A stretch of DNA of 64,000 nucleotides from Maribacter litopenaei (lineage in GTDB: Bacteria; Bacteroidota; Bacteroidia; Flavobacteriales; Flavobacteriaceae): positions 2,477,001 to 2,541,000 of the forward strand of contig NZ_CP104205.1 in NCBI RefSeq assembly GCF_025244665.1, read 5' to 3'. Below are positions 53,655 through 62,954 of this stretch, piece by piece. The translations under genes were made by a program, and so were the position numbers. Each line of letters starts with the position of its first letter. Positions within the stretch are counted from its first letter, which is position 1. A model generated the notes under the pieces. The model saw only the letters and a program-made list of their open reading frames with translations. It ran no database searches and had not been told where the DNA came from.

Positions 53655-54934
53655 TTAGGATTTTAAATTCAATAAATTAGTCCCAACAGTACACTTCAGA
53701 CATTTATTCTTGGTGCAATAATTGCTGTACAATTGCAAGAGCGACTGACTCTCAAAAGCCGAATCCACGGACAAACCCAAAAGCTTAAAATTCTCGATTA
53801 TACTATTTTTCTCCTCCTTTATATCTTGAATCAAGAAAAGTAAGGAATCCGAATTATAGTTCCCTTTACTTCTAAAATAACAGAACCTAACAGGGATTAA
53901 CGTATTTATAATCAAAAGGTCTATGAATTTCTTGGAAACTATCTTACGGGAATTTTTTGATTTTTTTCCAAAATTGAAATGCGTATCCCAATAGGAACTC
54001 GCACTTATTCTAAATCGTTTGTATATTTCCTCGGTAGAACAATAAACCAGTTCATTGAACAAATTATTGGAGCCTGAATATAACATAGCGAATTGAGAAA
54101 GGCGTATTGTAGGAAAATTTAATGGCCTCAATTTAAAAAAGGAAGCTTTGGGCGACCTGAAAGTACCCAAATCATATTTGGAACTTAAGTATCTATAAGA
54201 GTTCTGTAGTTCTATATAATAGGAATCCAAAATATCGTCTGTTTCGAGCAGTCCTGTCATACCAAAAAAAAGACTTTCAAGTTCCAAAGGTTTCCCTATC
54301 AGGTGCCTTACTTGCGAAAAATTCAAATCCTTCCCCAACTGAAAAAATGCCTCTCCATTTATTTTTGAGCCGAAGTTCTTTAACAACATCGTAAATAGAA
54401 CCTTTTCCCAGTCATTATTAAACTCTTCCAATAGATGTATGATGACCTGGGACTTTTCCTCCAACCTCTCCAAATATAATCGGTCTTGCCAATTTTTAAA
54501 ATTGAATTCCGAAACTTCACATATGTCCTTACCGCAATTAATGAATTGACCGTCATTTCCCTTCATTAACTTTTGATATCCATTCAATAATTGGGGGTCA
54601 ATAAGATCTTTTAATTCAAACGTAGGTATTTCGGTCCCCTCCTTTCTATAAACCGATACATCATCGTTCCATACAACATGCAGAATCACATTGTCGTAAT
54701 TTCCATCACTCTCATGATGATGTGCGTACCAGTCCGATGCATTTACATGAATCTCAACATTGCCGGCCCAAAGTTGTTTTCCTATTCGGACTTGAGCATT
54801 AAAAAAATCCGGACCACTTAAATGATTATGCGTACCTGAATGAACAATTGACAAATCCTCACCGAAGTGACCTTCAATCCATGCTTGGGAAATTTTTTAT
54901 AGTTCCGGATATAGTGAAGTAAGTCTTCTCGCAT
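53655..54934 (-). CDS. DUF2851 family protein (one frame break)
   Basis: Repaired product is about 426 aa. It starts MREDLLHYIRNYKKFPKHGL at 54934 and continues SIVHSGTHNHLSGPDFFNAQ, WAGNVEIHVNASDWYAHHHE, then NVILHVVWNDDVSVY. DUF2851 is widespread in Bacteroidota; its His-rich N-terminal region suggests metal binding or a nuclease-like fold, which is inference. Four Cys at the C-terminus (CTKNKCLKCTVG and an upstream FCYF) may form a metal site. The frame breaks near 54863, where ACCGGAAG lost a G. Heads the operon with pspC and the K+ channel gene. Confidence 0.82.
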
Positions 54935-54950
54935 TGGGCAGAATTAAAAA

Positions 54951-54969
54951 GACCCGCACAAAGCGGGTC
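54951..54969 (-). terminator. Terminator after the rhodanese gene
   Basis: GACCCGC, loop, GCGGGTC; the minus strand ends in TTTTTAATTC. It separates the rhodanese gene from the DUF2851 operon. Confidence 0.85.
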
Positions 54970-54995
54970 TACAATTTAAGTATTTAAATTTGTTT

Positions 54996-55307
54996 TTATT
55001 CGGCTATCTCGCCTTCCCAATTCATGAATCCACCCTCCAGGTTGTATGCATTTTTAAAACCAAGACTATTCATAATGGCACAAGCTTGACCAGATCGGTT
55101 ACCGGATCTGCAGTACACATAATAATTCTTTGATTTGTCCAACTTCTCCAGTTCGTCTATAAAGCCTTGCCCCTTATAAATATCTATATTGGTAGAGCTT
55201 GGAATATAACCGTCCTCTACTTCGGTTTCGGTACGTACATCTAAAATGACGGCATTGGAGTCATTTTCCAATTGTGAGGCCCATTCCTCCTGCGATAAAT
55301 CTGCCAT
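54996..55307 (-). CDS. Rhodanese-like domain protein
   Basis: 103 aa from MADLSQEEWASQL; an ATG five codons upstream is less likely. It is a single rhodanese domain: AVILDVRTETEVEDGYIPSS, then the active-site loop YCRSGNRSGQAC with the catalytic Cys and a typical CRSGNRS cradle, and LEGGFMNWEGE. It is probably a sulfur transferase or sulfur carrier in the cytoplasm. Monocistronic, divergent from marR. Confidence 0.9.
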   Translation of the reverse strand: MADLSQEEWASQLENDSNAVILDVRTETEVEDGYIPSSTNIDIYKGQGFIDELEKLDKSKNYYVYCRSGNRSGQACAIMNSLGFKNAYNLEGGFMNWEGEIAE

Positions 55308-55408
55308 AAGTATTTTTTTCAAAAATAATGGATCTGTCTTAAATCGATAAAAAATATTTTAACAAAAAATTAAAAGCTAAATAATAGGAAGATAATTTTT
55401 AATATCCA

Positions 55409-55427
55409 TACATTTGTATATACAAAT
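55409..55427 (+). promoter_or_regulatory. marR promoter element with overlapping palindromic operator
   Basis: TACATTTG (55409-55416) matches the -7 consensus TAnnTTTG. It overlaps a perfect 16-base palindrome, ATTTGTATATACAAAT (55412-55427), 11 bases before the marR ATG. MarR dimers bind such sites, so autoregulation is likely. No -33 TTG is obvious. Confidence 0.6.
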
Positions 55428-55438
55428 ATTGTTTATAC

Positions 55439-55885
55439 ATGAATGTTGAGGCGATAATTAAAACTAAAAAAGATATTCCCTTAGAGGCAAGGACAATTAT
55501 TCACTTGACTTTGGTCTACAATAAAATCAATGAGGAAATGACCGTTACTCTAAAACCATTTGGAATTTCGATTCAACAATTTAATGTGTTGCGAATTTTA
55601 AGAGGTCAAGGAGATCAACCTGCAAATCTGTCAACCATAAATGATAGGATGGTGACCAAAATGAGCAATACCACTCGTTTGGTGGATAAACTGCTTGCCA
55701 AGAATTATGTCGTAAGAAATGTATGTCCACAGAACAGAAGAAAAGTCGAAATAAAAATTACTTCCAAGGGATTGGAAGTTCTAAATGAGATTGATGGCAT
55801 AAAATTTGAAATGGAGAAAAACATCCTGGCAAACTTTACAGCAGCTGAGTTAAAGGAGCTTAATAGTTTATTGGATAAATTTTAA
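55439..55885 (+). CDS. MarR family transcriptional regulator
   Basis: 148 aa, frame intact. Winged helix-turn-helix fold: dimer helices at both ends, the recognition region QFNVLRILRGQGDQPANLST, then RMVTKMSNTTRLVDKLLAKN and the wing with RNVCPQNRRKVEIKITSKG. A single Cys at residue 98 could sense oxidants or quinones (inference). It is followed after 4 bases by a nitroreductase gene, a common pairing for quinone, nitro-compound or oxidant response. A palindrome overlaps its promoter. Confidence 0.9.
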   Translation: MNVEAIIKTKKDIPLEARTIIHLTLVYNKINEEMTVTLKPFGISIQQFNVLRILRGQGDQPANLSTINDRMVTKMSNTTRLVDKLLAKNYVVRNVCPQNRRKVEIKITSKGLEVLNEIDGIKFEMEKNILANFTAAELKELNSLLDKF

Positions 55886-55889
55886 TAAA

Positions 55890-56524
55890 ATGAAAAATAT
55901 AATTGAGGATTTAAAATGGCGCTATGCTACTAAAAAGTTTGATAGTAACAAAAAAGTAAGTGCGGAGGATTTAGAAACCTTACTTGAGGCCACTAGGTTA
56001 AGCGCTTCCTCGTACGGGCTTCAACCCTATCATATTTTTATAATTGAAAATAAGGAACTTAGGGAAAAACTTAAACCTTTCTCCTGGAACCAATCACAGA
56101 TTACGGATGCGTCGCATCTTATCGTATTTGCCAATAAACAGTCCTTTGGAGAAGAGTTGGTAGACGAATATTTGGATAATGAAACCAGAACAAGAGGACT
56201 CGCCAATGAAGCCGTGCAAGGTTATTCGGATTTCATGAAATCAAAGTTGATGGGTTTACCGAGATGACGTTAAAAGTAGTTGGACATCCGAGACAGGTGT
56301 ATTTAGCCCTAGGTAATGTAATGACGGTTGCTGCCTCTATGAAGATAGATACATGTCCTATCGAGGGGTTTGAAAATGAAAAATACAATGAAATTTTAGA
56401 GTTGAAAGATTCCAACCTCAATGCCGCAGTGGTTTTGGCCATTGGTTACAGGGCAGAAACTGATAGCACCCAACATTTACCCAAAGTGAGGTATACAAAG
56501 GAAAAATTATTTACCCATTTATAA
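55890..56524 (+). CDS. NAD(P)H-dependent nitroreductase, NfsB-like (two frame breaks)
   Basis: Repaired product is about 210 aa. Family features: LKWRYATKKFDSNKKVSAED at the N-terminus with an FMN-contacting RYATKKFD, SASSYGLQPYHIFIIEN, QVYLALGNVMTVAASMKIDT and CPIEGFENEKYNEILELK, and AVVLAIGYRAETD near the end. It reduces nitroaromatics or quinones with FMN. Frame breaks near 56262 and 56291 are extra A bases in CCGGATG and CCGGACA contexts, so the two apparent genes are one. Likely co-regulated with the marR gene upstream. Confidence 0.92.
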
Positions 56525-56560
56525 ACAATCAGTATTTATTCTAACAATTAAATTAAACAA

Positions 56561-57142
56561 ATGAAAAAGACAGTTTTTAGTATTGCAATGGCATTGGTAT
56601 TCGGATTTTCCGCTACGGCCAAATCTCCAATTGATGGGGAGAAAAAAGAAGTGAACGTAAAAGAAAGCAAAATTACTTGGAAGGGTTATAAGGTAACAGG
56701 TTCTCATGAGGGGACCATCAACCTTAAATCTGGTCATTTAGTAATGGATGGTAATAAATTGACAGGTGGAGAGTTCGTTGTAGATATGACCTCAATTACC
56801 AACTTGGATATGGCTGCAGGAGAAGGAAAGGAAAAATTGGAAGGACATTTGAAATCCGATGATTTTTTTGGTGTAGAAAACTATCCAACAGCAAAATTGG
56901 TGATTACCTCTGCGGAGTCAATGAACAAAAACTCCTATTCCGTTAAGGGTGATTTGACTGTTAAGGGGAAAACGAATCCCGTAACCTTCGTTGTTTCCAT
57001 TTATGAGAACAAAGCTACTGCCACACTTAAGGTCGACAGAGCCAAATACGATGTTCGTTACGGTTCAGGTAGTTTCTTCGATAACCTTGGTGACAAAACC
57101 ATTTATGATGAATTTGACTTGGTGGTGGATTTGGCCATATAG
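56561..57142 (+). CDS. YceI family periplasmic protein
   Basis: 193 aa, frame intact. After a signal peptide (MKKTVFSIAMALVFGFSATA) it has the YceI lipocalin-like pattern: ESKITWKGYKVTGSHEGTIN, GGEFVVDMTSITNLDM, HLKSDDFFGVENYPTAKLVI, KGDLTVKGKTNPVTF, and DRAKYDVRYGSGSFFDNLGD. The family binds long-chain isoprenoid lipids such as polyprenyl quinones. It lies after the nitroreductase with a 36-base gap and may share its operon, which would fit quinone stress. A strong terminator follows. Confidence 0.93.
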   Translation: MKKTVFSIAMALVFGFSATAKSPIDGEKKEVNVKESKITWKGYKVTGSHEGTINLKSGHLVMDGNKLTGGEFVVDMTSITNLDMAAGEGKEKLEGHLKSDDFFGVENYPTAKLVITSAESMNKNSYSVKGDLTVKGKTNPVTFVVSIYENKATATLKVDRAKYDVRYGSGSFFDNLGDKTIYDEFDLVVDLAI

Positions 57143-57181
57143 TGGTTAAATTTTTGCGAATAATCAAGTAAGAATATTAAA

Positions 57182-57219
57182 AAACCCTCTTGAAACAATC
57201 AAGAGGGTTTTTGTTTTTT
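57182..57219 (+). terminator. Terminator after yceI
   Basis: AAACCCTCTTGA, loop AACAA, TCAAGAGGGTTT, then TTGTTTTTTTTT. It isolates the trp operon from the yceI gene. Confidence 0.92.
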
Positions 57220-57233
57220 TTTAGAAAGAAAAT

Positions 57234-57263
57234 TTGCGACTTACATTTTCCTTTCTATATTTA
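57234..57263 (+). promoter_or_regulatory. Candidate trp operon promoter
   Basis: TTG at 57234-57236, 19 bases, then TATATTTA at 57256-57263. This matches the Bacteroidota form TTG-N19-TAnnTTTG except for the last base. The start point would fall close to the leader peptide ATG at 57269, implying a very short leader. Confidence 0.5.
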
Positions 57264-57268
57264 CGGCA

Positions 57269-57323
57269 ATGAAAGAAATAAAAAATATCTCGGTGGTGGA
57301 ATAACTTACGTCGACAATCGTGA
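57269..57323 (+). CDS. trpL: Probable trp leader peptide with tandem Trp codons (one frame break)
   Basis: The printed frame stops early, at TAA. Removing one T at 57290 restores CCGGT on this strand (CCGGA context on the other) and gives MKEIKNIRWWNNLRRQS, 17 aa with two adjacent Trp codons, ending at TGA 57321-57323. A terminator hairpin follows and trpE starts 71 bases later. Tandem Trp codons before a trp operon terminator are the hallmark of ribosome-mediated attenuation. Confidence 0.68.
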
Positions 57324-57349
57324 GCTAGTACTCCATTTAAATAATATAG

Positions 57350-57377
57350 AGGCTTGTCATCACGACAGGCCTTTTTT
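57350..57377 (+). promoter_or_regulatory. trp attenuator terminator hairpin
   Basis: AGGCTTGTC, loop ATCAC, GACAGGCCT (9-bp stem with one G-U), then TTTTTT. It lies between the leader peptide and trpE. A GACAA upstream (57314-57318) could pair with TTGTC in an antiterminator; that pairing is short and only suggestive. Confidence 0.78.
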
Positions 57378-57393
57378 AATTTTAATATTTTCC

Positions 57394-58791
57394 ATGTCAT
57401 ATACGCTTAAGACATATTCAAAGAAAATACTGGCAGACACTATTACTCCAGTCAGTGTTTATTTAAAAATCAGGGATAAATTTCCCAACAGTATCCTATT
57501 GGAGAGTAGCGACTACCATGCTAACGACAATAGCTTCTCCTATATCTGTTGTAATCCCATAGCATCAATAAAAATCCAGGATGAAACTATCTCCAAGGAA
57601 TGGCCGGATGGTTCAAAAGAAAGTTTGACTATCGATAAGAATGTAGACGTCATTCAAGAGATTGACCAATTTGGTAAAAGTTTCAATGTAACCGATCAAG
57701 ATTTTAAATTCATCACCAATGGTCTCTTTGGTTTTATGGCATATGATGCGGTTCGTTATTTTGAGGATGTTCAAATATCGAAAAAGCAAAATTCTGTTGA
57801 AATCCCGGATGTATTTTATGCCGTTTACCAAAATATAATCGCCATAAACCACTTTAAAAATGAGGCCTATATTTTTGCCCATTGTTTTAATTCTGAAAAT
57901 AATATTGCCGAGATAGAACGCCTATTGAGTGTGCGTACCTTCGCTTCCTATAATTTCTCTAAAGAAGGTGCCGTAAAAACGAACTTAGCGGACGGGGAAT
58001 ACAAGGAACATGTGGAGTTGGCTAAAAAACATTGTAAAAGAGGCGATGTTTTCCAGCTAGTTTTGTCCGAGAAGATTCTCTCAAAAATTCAAGGGTGATG
58101 AATTTAATGTATACAGGGCTTTACGCTCCATTAACCCCTCCCCTTATCTTTTCTTTTTTGATTATGGTGATTTTAAAATATTTGGAAGTTCTCCGGAAGC
58201 ACAACTTATTGTAAAAAATGGAAAGGCAGAAATTCATCCCATAGCCGGAACCTATAAACGTACCGGTAACGATGAAAAGGATGCTGAACTCGCCAAAAAA
58301 TTGGCCCAAGATGATAAGGAGAATAGTGAACATGTAATGTTGGTAGATCTGCCAGGAACGATTTAAGCCGAAATGGAAACTTGGTCAATGTGGATACCTT
58401 TAGGGAGGTACAGTATTTTTCCCATGTAATCCACTTGGTTTCCAAAGTAACGGGAATGAAAAAAGGAGACATTTCAACTTTAAAGATAGTGGCGGATACG
58501 TTCCCTGCAGGAACTTTGAGCGGAGCCCCTAAACACATGGCCATGCAGCTTATAGAAAAGTACGAAAAAACCAGTCGAAGCTATTATGGTGGAGCCATCG
58601 GGTTTATGGATTTCAATGGAAATTTTAATCATGCTATAATGATTAGAACCTTCCTTAGCAAAAATCACGAACTCCATTTCCAAGCGGGAGCAGGGCTAGT
58701 AGCCGCTTCTAATGCTGATGATGAACTTCAAGAAACCTATAATAAACTCGGAGCTTTGAACAAGGCCCTTGAAATTGCAGAAACTATCTAG
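57394..58791 (+). CDS. trpE: Anthranilate synthase component I (two frame breaks)
   Basis: Repaired product is 465 aa from MSYTLKTYSKKILADTITPV. It converts chorismate and ammonia to anthranilate with TrpG. Visible: the LLESSDY feedback (Trp-binding) motif near residue 40, and the chorismate-binding domain with RGDVFQLVLSRRFSQKFKGD, FGSSPEAQLIV, HPIAGTYKRTGNDEKD, LVDLARNDLSRNG and TFPAGTLSGAPKHMAMQLIE. Breaks: near 58070 (extra A in CCGGAAGA) and near 58350 (a G lost in CTGGCCAG). The coding start follows the attenuator. Its stop codon abuts the trpG start. Confidence 0.94.
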
Positions 58792-59357
58792 ATGGCACGT
58801 AAGATATTAATGATTGATAACTATGATAGTTTTACCTATAATTTGGTACACTATCTTGAGGATTTAGGTTGTGAAGTCGTTGTAAAACGAAATGACCAGT
58901 TAAGTTTGGAAGAAGTAGCGGATTACAACGAAATTGTACTTTCCCCGGACCGGGCATCCCCGATGAAGCCGGGTTGTTGAAACCCATTATAGAAAAATAC
59001 GGCCCTACAAAACGAATCTTTGGAGTTTGTCTAGGACAACAAGCTATTGCAGAGGTTTTTGGTGGGTCTTGGTGAACCTAGACCAGGTATATCATGGAGT
59101 AGCCACCAAGATAAAAATTACTAAGGACGACTATATATTCGATGGCATTGAAAAGGAGATTGAAATTGGAAGGTATCATTCTTGGGTAGTAGATCCAAAA
59201 TTACCTGAATGTTTAGAGGCAACCTCCATCGATGAAAACGGACAGGTTATGTCCTTACGACATAAGGTTTACGATATTAGGGCCGTGCAATTTCATCCGA
59301 GAATCGGTTCTTACCCCTAGTGGAAAACAGCTATTAGAAAACTGGTTAAAGTATTAG
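58792..59357 (+). CDS. trpG: Anthranilate synthase component II, glutamine amidotransferase (three frame breaks)
   Basis: Repaired product is 188 aa. It starts MARKILMIDNYDSFTYNLVH directly after trpE. The class I amidotransferase triad is present: Cys in FGVCLGQQAI, and His and Glu in RAVQFHPESVL after repair. The LSPGPGIPDEAG segment is restored by replacing a lost G near 58948 (CCGGGACC). Other breaks are near 59068 (a lost base in GGGTCC or a T-run) and near 59300 (extra A in CCGGAATC). It supplies ammonia from glutamine to TrpE. Confidence 0.94.
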
Positions 59358-59360
59358 CCC

Positions 59361-60356
59361 ATGAAAGAAACGCTAAATAAACTGATCAATCACGAAATCC
59401 TTGAAAAAGAGGATGCCAAACAAATATTGGTCAACATAGCAAAAGGTGATTATAACACCAGTCAAATTGCTGCCTTCTTGACTGTTTACATGATGCGAAG
59501 TGTAACCATTGAAGAATTGGAAGGGTTCCGGGATGCATTGCTAGATTTATGCCTAGCCGTGGATTTATCCGAGTATAACCCTATTGACCTGTGCGGTACA
59601 GGAGGAGACGGAAAAGATACCTTCAACATTTCCACATTGGCTTCATTTGTCACCGCGGGTGCCGGTGTAAAAGTGACAAAACATGGAAATTATGGAGTCT
59701 CATCTAAATGCGGTAGTAGTAATGTGATGGAGTTTTTGGGTATCAAATTTAGTAATGAACCTGACTTTCTAAGAAAATCCATTGAGGAAACAGGAATTTG
59801 TGTACTTCATGCGCCACTTTTTCATCCCGCTATGAAAAATGTGGCACCTATACGAAGGGAATTAGGCGTAAAGACTTTCTTTAACATGCTAGGGCCCATG
59901 GTGAATCCGGCATTTCCTAAGAATCAAATGGTGGGAGTTTTCAACTTGGAATTGGCTAGAATGTACGGCTATCTATATCAGAATACGGATAAAAATTTCA
60001 CGGTACTACATGCCTTGGATGGTTATGATGAAATCAGCCTAACGGGTGAGACCAAGACTATCTCCAATGGTTCCGAAGGTATTTTGAAGCCCTCTGATTT
60101 TGGTGTATCAAATGTAGCTGCCTCAGAAATAGAGGGAGGTGAAGACGTATCAGAATCCGCTCAAATTTTTATGAATGTGTTGAACGGCAAAGGGACGGAA
60201 GCCCAAAATAATGTGGTCTGTGCCAATGCGGGTATCGCCATAAGTACAGTACGTAATATCACCCCAAAGCAAGGTTTTGAGTTGGCCATGGAATCCCTTA
60301 AAAGTGGTAAGGGACTTACTGCCCTAAAAAAATTACAAGCAATTAGCGCGACATGA
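59361..60356 (+). CDS. trpD: Anthranilate phosphoribosyltransferase
   Basis: 331 aa, frame intact. Adds phosphoribose to anthranilate. Signatures: LCGTGGDGKDTFNISTLASF (PRPP-binding loop), TKHGNYGVSSKCGSSNVMEF, HPAMKNVAPIRRELGVKTFF and NMLGPMVNPA. It starts 3 bases after trpG and overlaps trpC by 4 bases (ATGA), a sign of translational coupling. Confidence 0.96.
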   Translation: MKETLNKLINHEILEKEDAKQILVNIAKGDYNTSQIAAFLTVYMMRSVTIEELEGFRDALLDLCLAVDLSEYNPIDLCGTGGDGKDTFNISTLASFVTAGAGVKVTKHGNYGVSSKCGSSNVMEFLGIKFSNEPDFLRKSIEETGICVLHAPLFHPAMKNVAPIRRELGVKTFFNMLGPMVNPAFPKNQMVGVFNLELARMYGYLYQNTDKNFTVLHALDGYDEISLTGETKTISNGSEGILKPSDFGVSNVAASEIEGGEDVSESAQIFMNVLNGKGTEAQNNVVCANAGIAISTVRNITPKQGFELAMESLKSGKGLTALKKLQAISAT

Positions 60357-61135
60357 ATATTTTAGATAAAATAGTTGCGGACAAGCGAAAGGAAGTAACT
60401 TTAAAAAAATACGTTATACCTTCCCAACAATTAGAGAAATCTGTTCTTTTTGAGCGAAATACAAATTCATTGTCCCAAGCTTTGAGAGATAGTAATACTG
60501 GGATTATAGCGGAGCACAAAAGGCGTTCCCCATCCAAAGCCACAATAAATCAGAATACAAATGTTGGACAAGTTGCTAAGGGATATAAAACGGCAGGCGT
60601 TTGTGGAATGAGTGTGCTCACCGATATTAAATATTTTGGAGGTTCCATCGAAGATCTTTTATTGGCAAGGGCCTCCGTAGATATCCCCCTGTTACGAAAG
60701 GAATTTATTGTTGATGAATATCAACTTTTGGAAGCTAAGGCCTATGGAGCAGACGTCATCTTACTGATTGCGGCCGTGCTTTCTGAAAAAGAAATTAAAG
60801 AACTATCCAATTTTGCCAAAAACTTAGGATTGGATGTTTTGTTGGAAGTCCACAACGAGGAAGAATTGAAGAGATCCATCATGCCTAGCTTGGATATGTT
60901 AGGTGTTAACAACAGAAACCTTAAAACCTTCGAAGTGAGTTTGGATACCAGTAAGGAGCTTTCCGACCTCATTCCGGATGATTTTGTAAAGGTTTCCGAA
61001 AGTGGAATTAGCACCATTGAAGCCATAAAGACTTTGAAAGAGTTTGGTTATAAAGGTTTTCTCATCGGTGAGAACTTTATGAAAACTGACAATCCAGGAG
61101 CAAGTGCGGCAGACTTTATTCAGCAATTAAAATGA
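60353..61135 (+). CDS. trpC: Indole-3-glycerol phosphate synthase
   Basis: 260 aa, frame intact. TIM barrel with IIAEHKRRSPSKATINQNTN (catalytic Glu and Lys), VLTDIKYFGGSIEDLLLA, LLRKEFIVDEYQLLEAKAYG, LLEVHNEEEL, LGVNNRNLKTFEV and VSESGIST. It closes the indole ring from CDRP. It overlaps both trpD and trpF by 4 bases. Confidence 0.96.
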   Translation: MNILDKIVADKRKEVTLKKYVIPSQQLEKSVLFERNTNSLSQALRDSNTGIIAEHKRRSPSKATINQNTNVGQVAKGYKTAGVCGMSVLTDIKYFGGSIEDLLLARASVDIPLLRKEFIVDEYQLLEAKAYGADVILLIAAVLSEKEIKELSNFAKNLGLDVLLEVHNEEELKRSIMPSLDMLGVNNRNLKTFEVSLDTSKELSDLIPDDFVKVSESGISTIEAIKTLKEFGYKGFLIGENFMKTDNPGASAADFIQQLK

Positions 61136-61758
61136 AACTAAAGATTTGTGGCATGAAAGATAATCCCGAAGAGGTTGCGCAACTGCAACCTGATTATTTG
61201 GGATTCATCTTTTGGGAACCATCCTCACGCTATTTTGATGGGGCAGTTCTACAAATAGCTTCTGCTATTGAGAAAATTGGGGTTTTCGTAGATGCAGATT
61301 TGTCTTCTGTTCTGGAACACATAAAAAAATATAATCTCCAAGGTGTGCAATTGCATGGAAAGGAGACTCCCGAATACTGCAAAAAACTCAACAAATTAAA
61401 ACAAAAACTCGATTTTAAAATTATTAAGGTTTTTTCGGTAAAAGAGAAGTTTGACCTTTCAGTTTTAAAAGAATATGAAGAGGTGTGCGATTATTTTTTA
61501 TTTGACACCAAAGGAAAACTTCCAGGGGGAAATGGTTTTACGTTCGATTGGTCTTTATTAAAGGACTATCCATCATCCAAACCTTATTTTCTAAGTGGAG
61601 GTATTGGACTTGAAAATGTGGAAGAAATTAAAGAGTTTATGCGAAGTCCCGAATCCAACTATTGTTATGCCCTTGACGTAAATAGCAAGTTTGAGGAAAA
61701 GCCCGGATTAAAAAATATTGAGAAATTAAAAGAATTTAAATCGCTACTTAGCATTTAA
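61132..61758 (+). CDS. trpF: Phosphoribosylanthranilate isomerase
   Basis: 208 aa, frame intact. MKLKICGMKDNPEEVAQLQP carries the catalytic Cys; YLGFIFWEPSSRY, GVFVDADLSSVLEHIKKY, VQLHGKETPEYC and a late Asp in CYALDVNSKFE complete the pattern. Starts on the trpC stop with a 4-base overlap. Confidence 0.94.
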   Translation: MKLKICGMKDNPEEVAQLQPDYLGFIFWEPSSRYFDGAVLQIASAIEKIGVFVDADLSSVLEHIKKYNLQGVQLHGKETPEYCKKLNKLKQKLDFKIIKVFSVKEKFDLSVLKEYEEVCDYFLFDTKGKLPGGNGFTFDWSLLKDYPSSKPYFLSGGIGLENVEEIKEFMRSPESNYCYALDVNSKFEEKPGLKNIEKLKEFKSLLSI

Positions 61759-61769
61759 ACCATGTGATT

Positions 61770-62951
61770 ATGACATATCATGTAGATGAAAAAGGATATT
61801 ACGGTGAATTTGGGGGAGCATTTATCCCTGAGATGTTGTACCCTAATGTGGAAGAATTACGCCGAAGTATCCGGAGATAATGAACGAGGAATCCTTTCAA
61901 AAGGAATTCCAGCAATTATTAAAAGATTATGTGGGCCGCCCATCCCCGTTGTATTTTGCACAAAGGCTTTCCGAAAAACATGGAACCAAAATTTATTTGA
62001 AAAGGGAAGACCTCAACCATACTGGTGCCCATAAAGTGAATAACACCATTGGTCAAATACTAATGGCAAAAAGATTGGGGAAAACGCGCATTATTGCAGA
62101 AACAGGAGCAGGTCAGCACGGAGTAGCCACAGCAACGGTATGTGCATTAATGGGCATACAATGCGTGGTCTATATGGGTGAAATTGATATTGCACGCCAA
62201 GCACCAAATGTTGCCCGTATGAAAATGCTAGGCGCCGAAGTGCGACCTGCAACATCGGGCAGCAAGACATTGAAAGATGCTACCAACGAAGCCATACGAG
62301 ATTGGATCAACAACCCTGTGGACACGCATTATATCATTGGGTCTGCTATTGGATCACACCCCTACCCCGATATGGTAACTCGTTTCCAATCCGTAATTTC
62401 TGAAGAAATAAAATGGCAGTTAAAGGAAAAAGAAGGCAGGGAAAATCCTGATTATGTTGTTGCCTGTATTGGAGGTGGCAGTAATGCGGCAGGAACCTAT
62501 TATCATTTTTTAGATAATCCGTAGTGGGTATCATCGCGGTAGAAGCTGCAGGTAAAGGAATTGATTCCGGGGAAAGTGCTGCCACATCTGCATTAGGGAA
62601 AATTGGAATCATCCATGGTTGTAAAACGATGTTGATGCAAACCCCCGATGGTCAGATTACCGAACCTTATTCTATTTCAGCAGGATTGGATTACCCAGGA
62701 GTGGACCCATGCATTCCCATCTTTATAAATCGGGTAGGGCAGAATTCTATTCCGCTACAGATGACGAGGCCATGACCGCAGGTTTGGAGCTTTCGCAATT
62801 GGAAGGAATTATACCGGCCATAGAATCGGGTCATGCTTTTGCCATTTTTCAGCACAAAAAATTTAAACCGGACGATGTTCTTGTCATAAGCCTGTCGGGC
62901 AGAGGCGATAAAGACTTGCAGACTTACATTGATTATTTTAAGCTAGCCTAA
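61770..62951 (+). CDS. trpB: Tryptophan synthase beta chain (three frame breaks)
   Basis: Repaired product is 394 aa. It starts [20 protein letters not shown] at 61770. The PLP lysine lies in [15 protein letters not shown]; further signatures are [29 protein letters not shown], the PLP phosphate loop [14 protein letters not shown] and [20 protein letters not shown]. It makes tryptophan from indole and serine. Breaks near 61865 (a G lost in CGCCGGAAG), 62521 (a G lost in CCGGTAGT) and 62703 (a G lost in GGGACCC) are repaired. Confidence 0.95.
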
Positions 62952-62954
62952 ATC

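Noticed and set aside
57190-57393. Long N-terminal extension of trpE starting near 57190
   Set aside because: It would run through the yceI terminator, the promoter, the leader and the attenuator. The family start is at 57394 (MSYTLKTYS).
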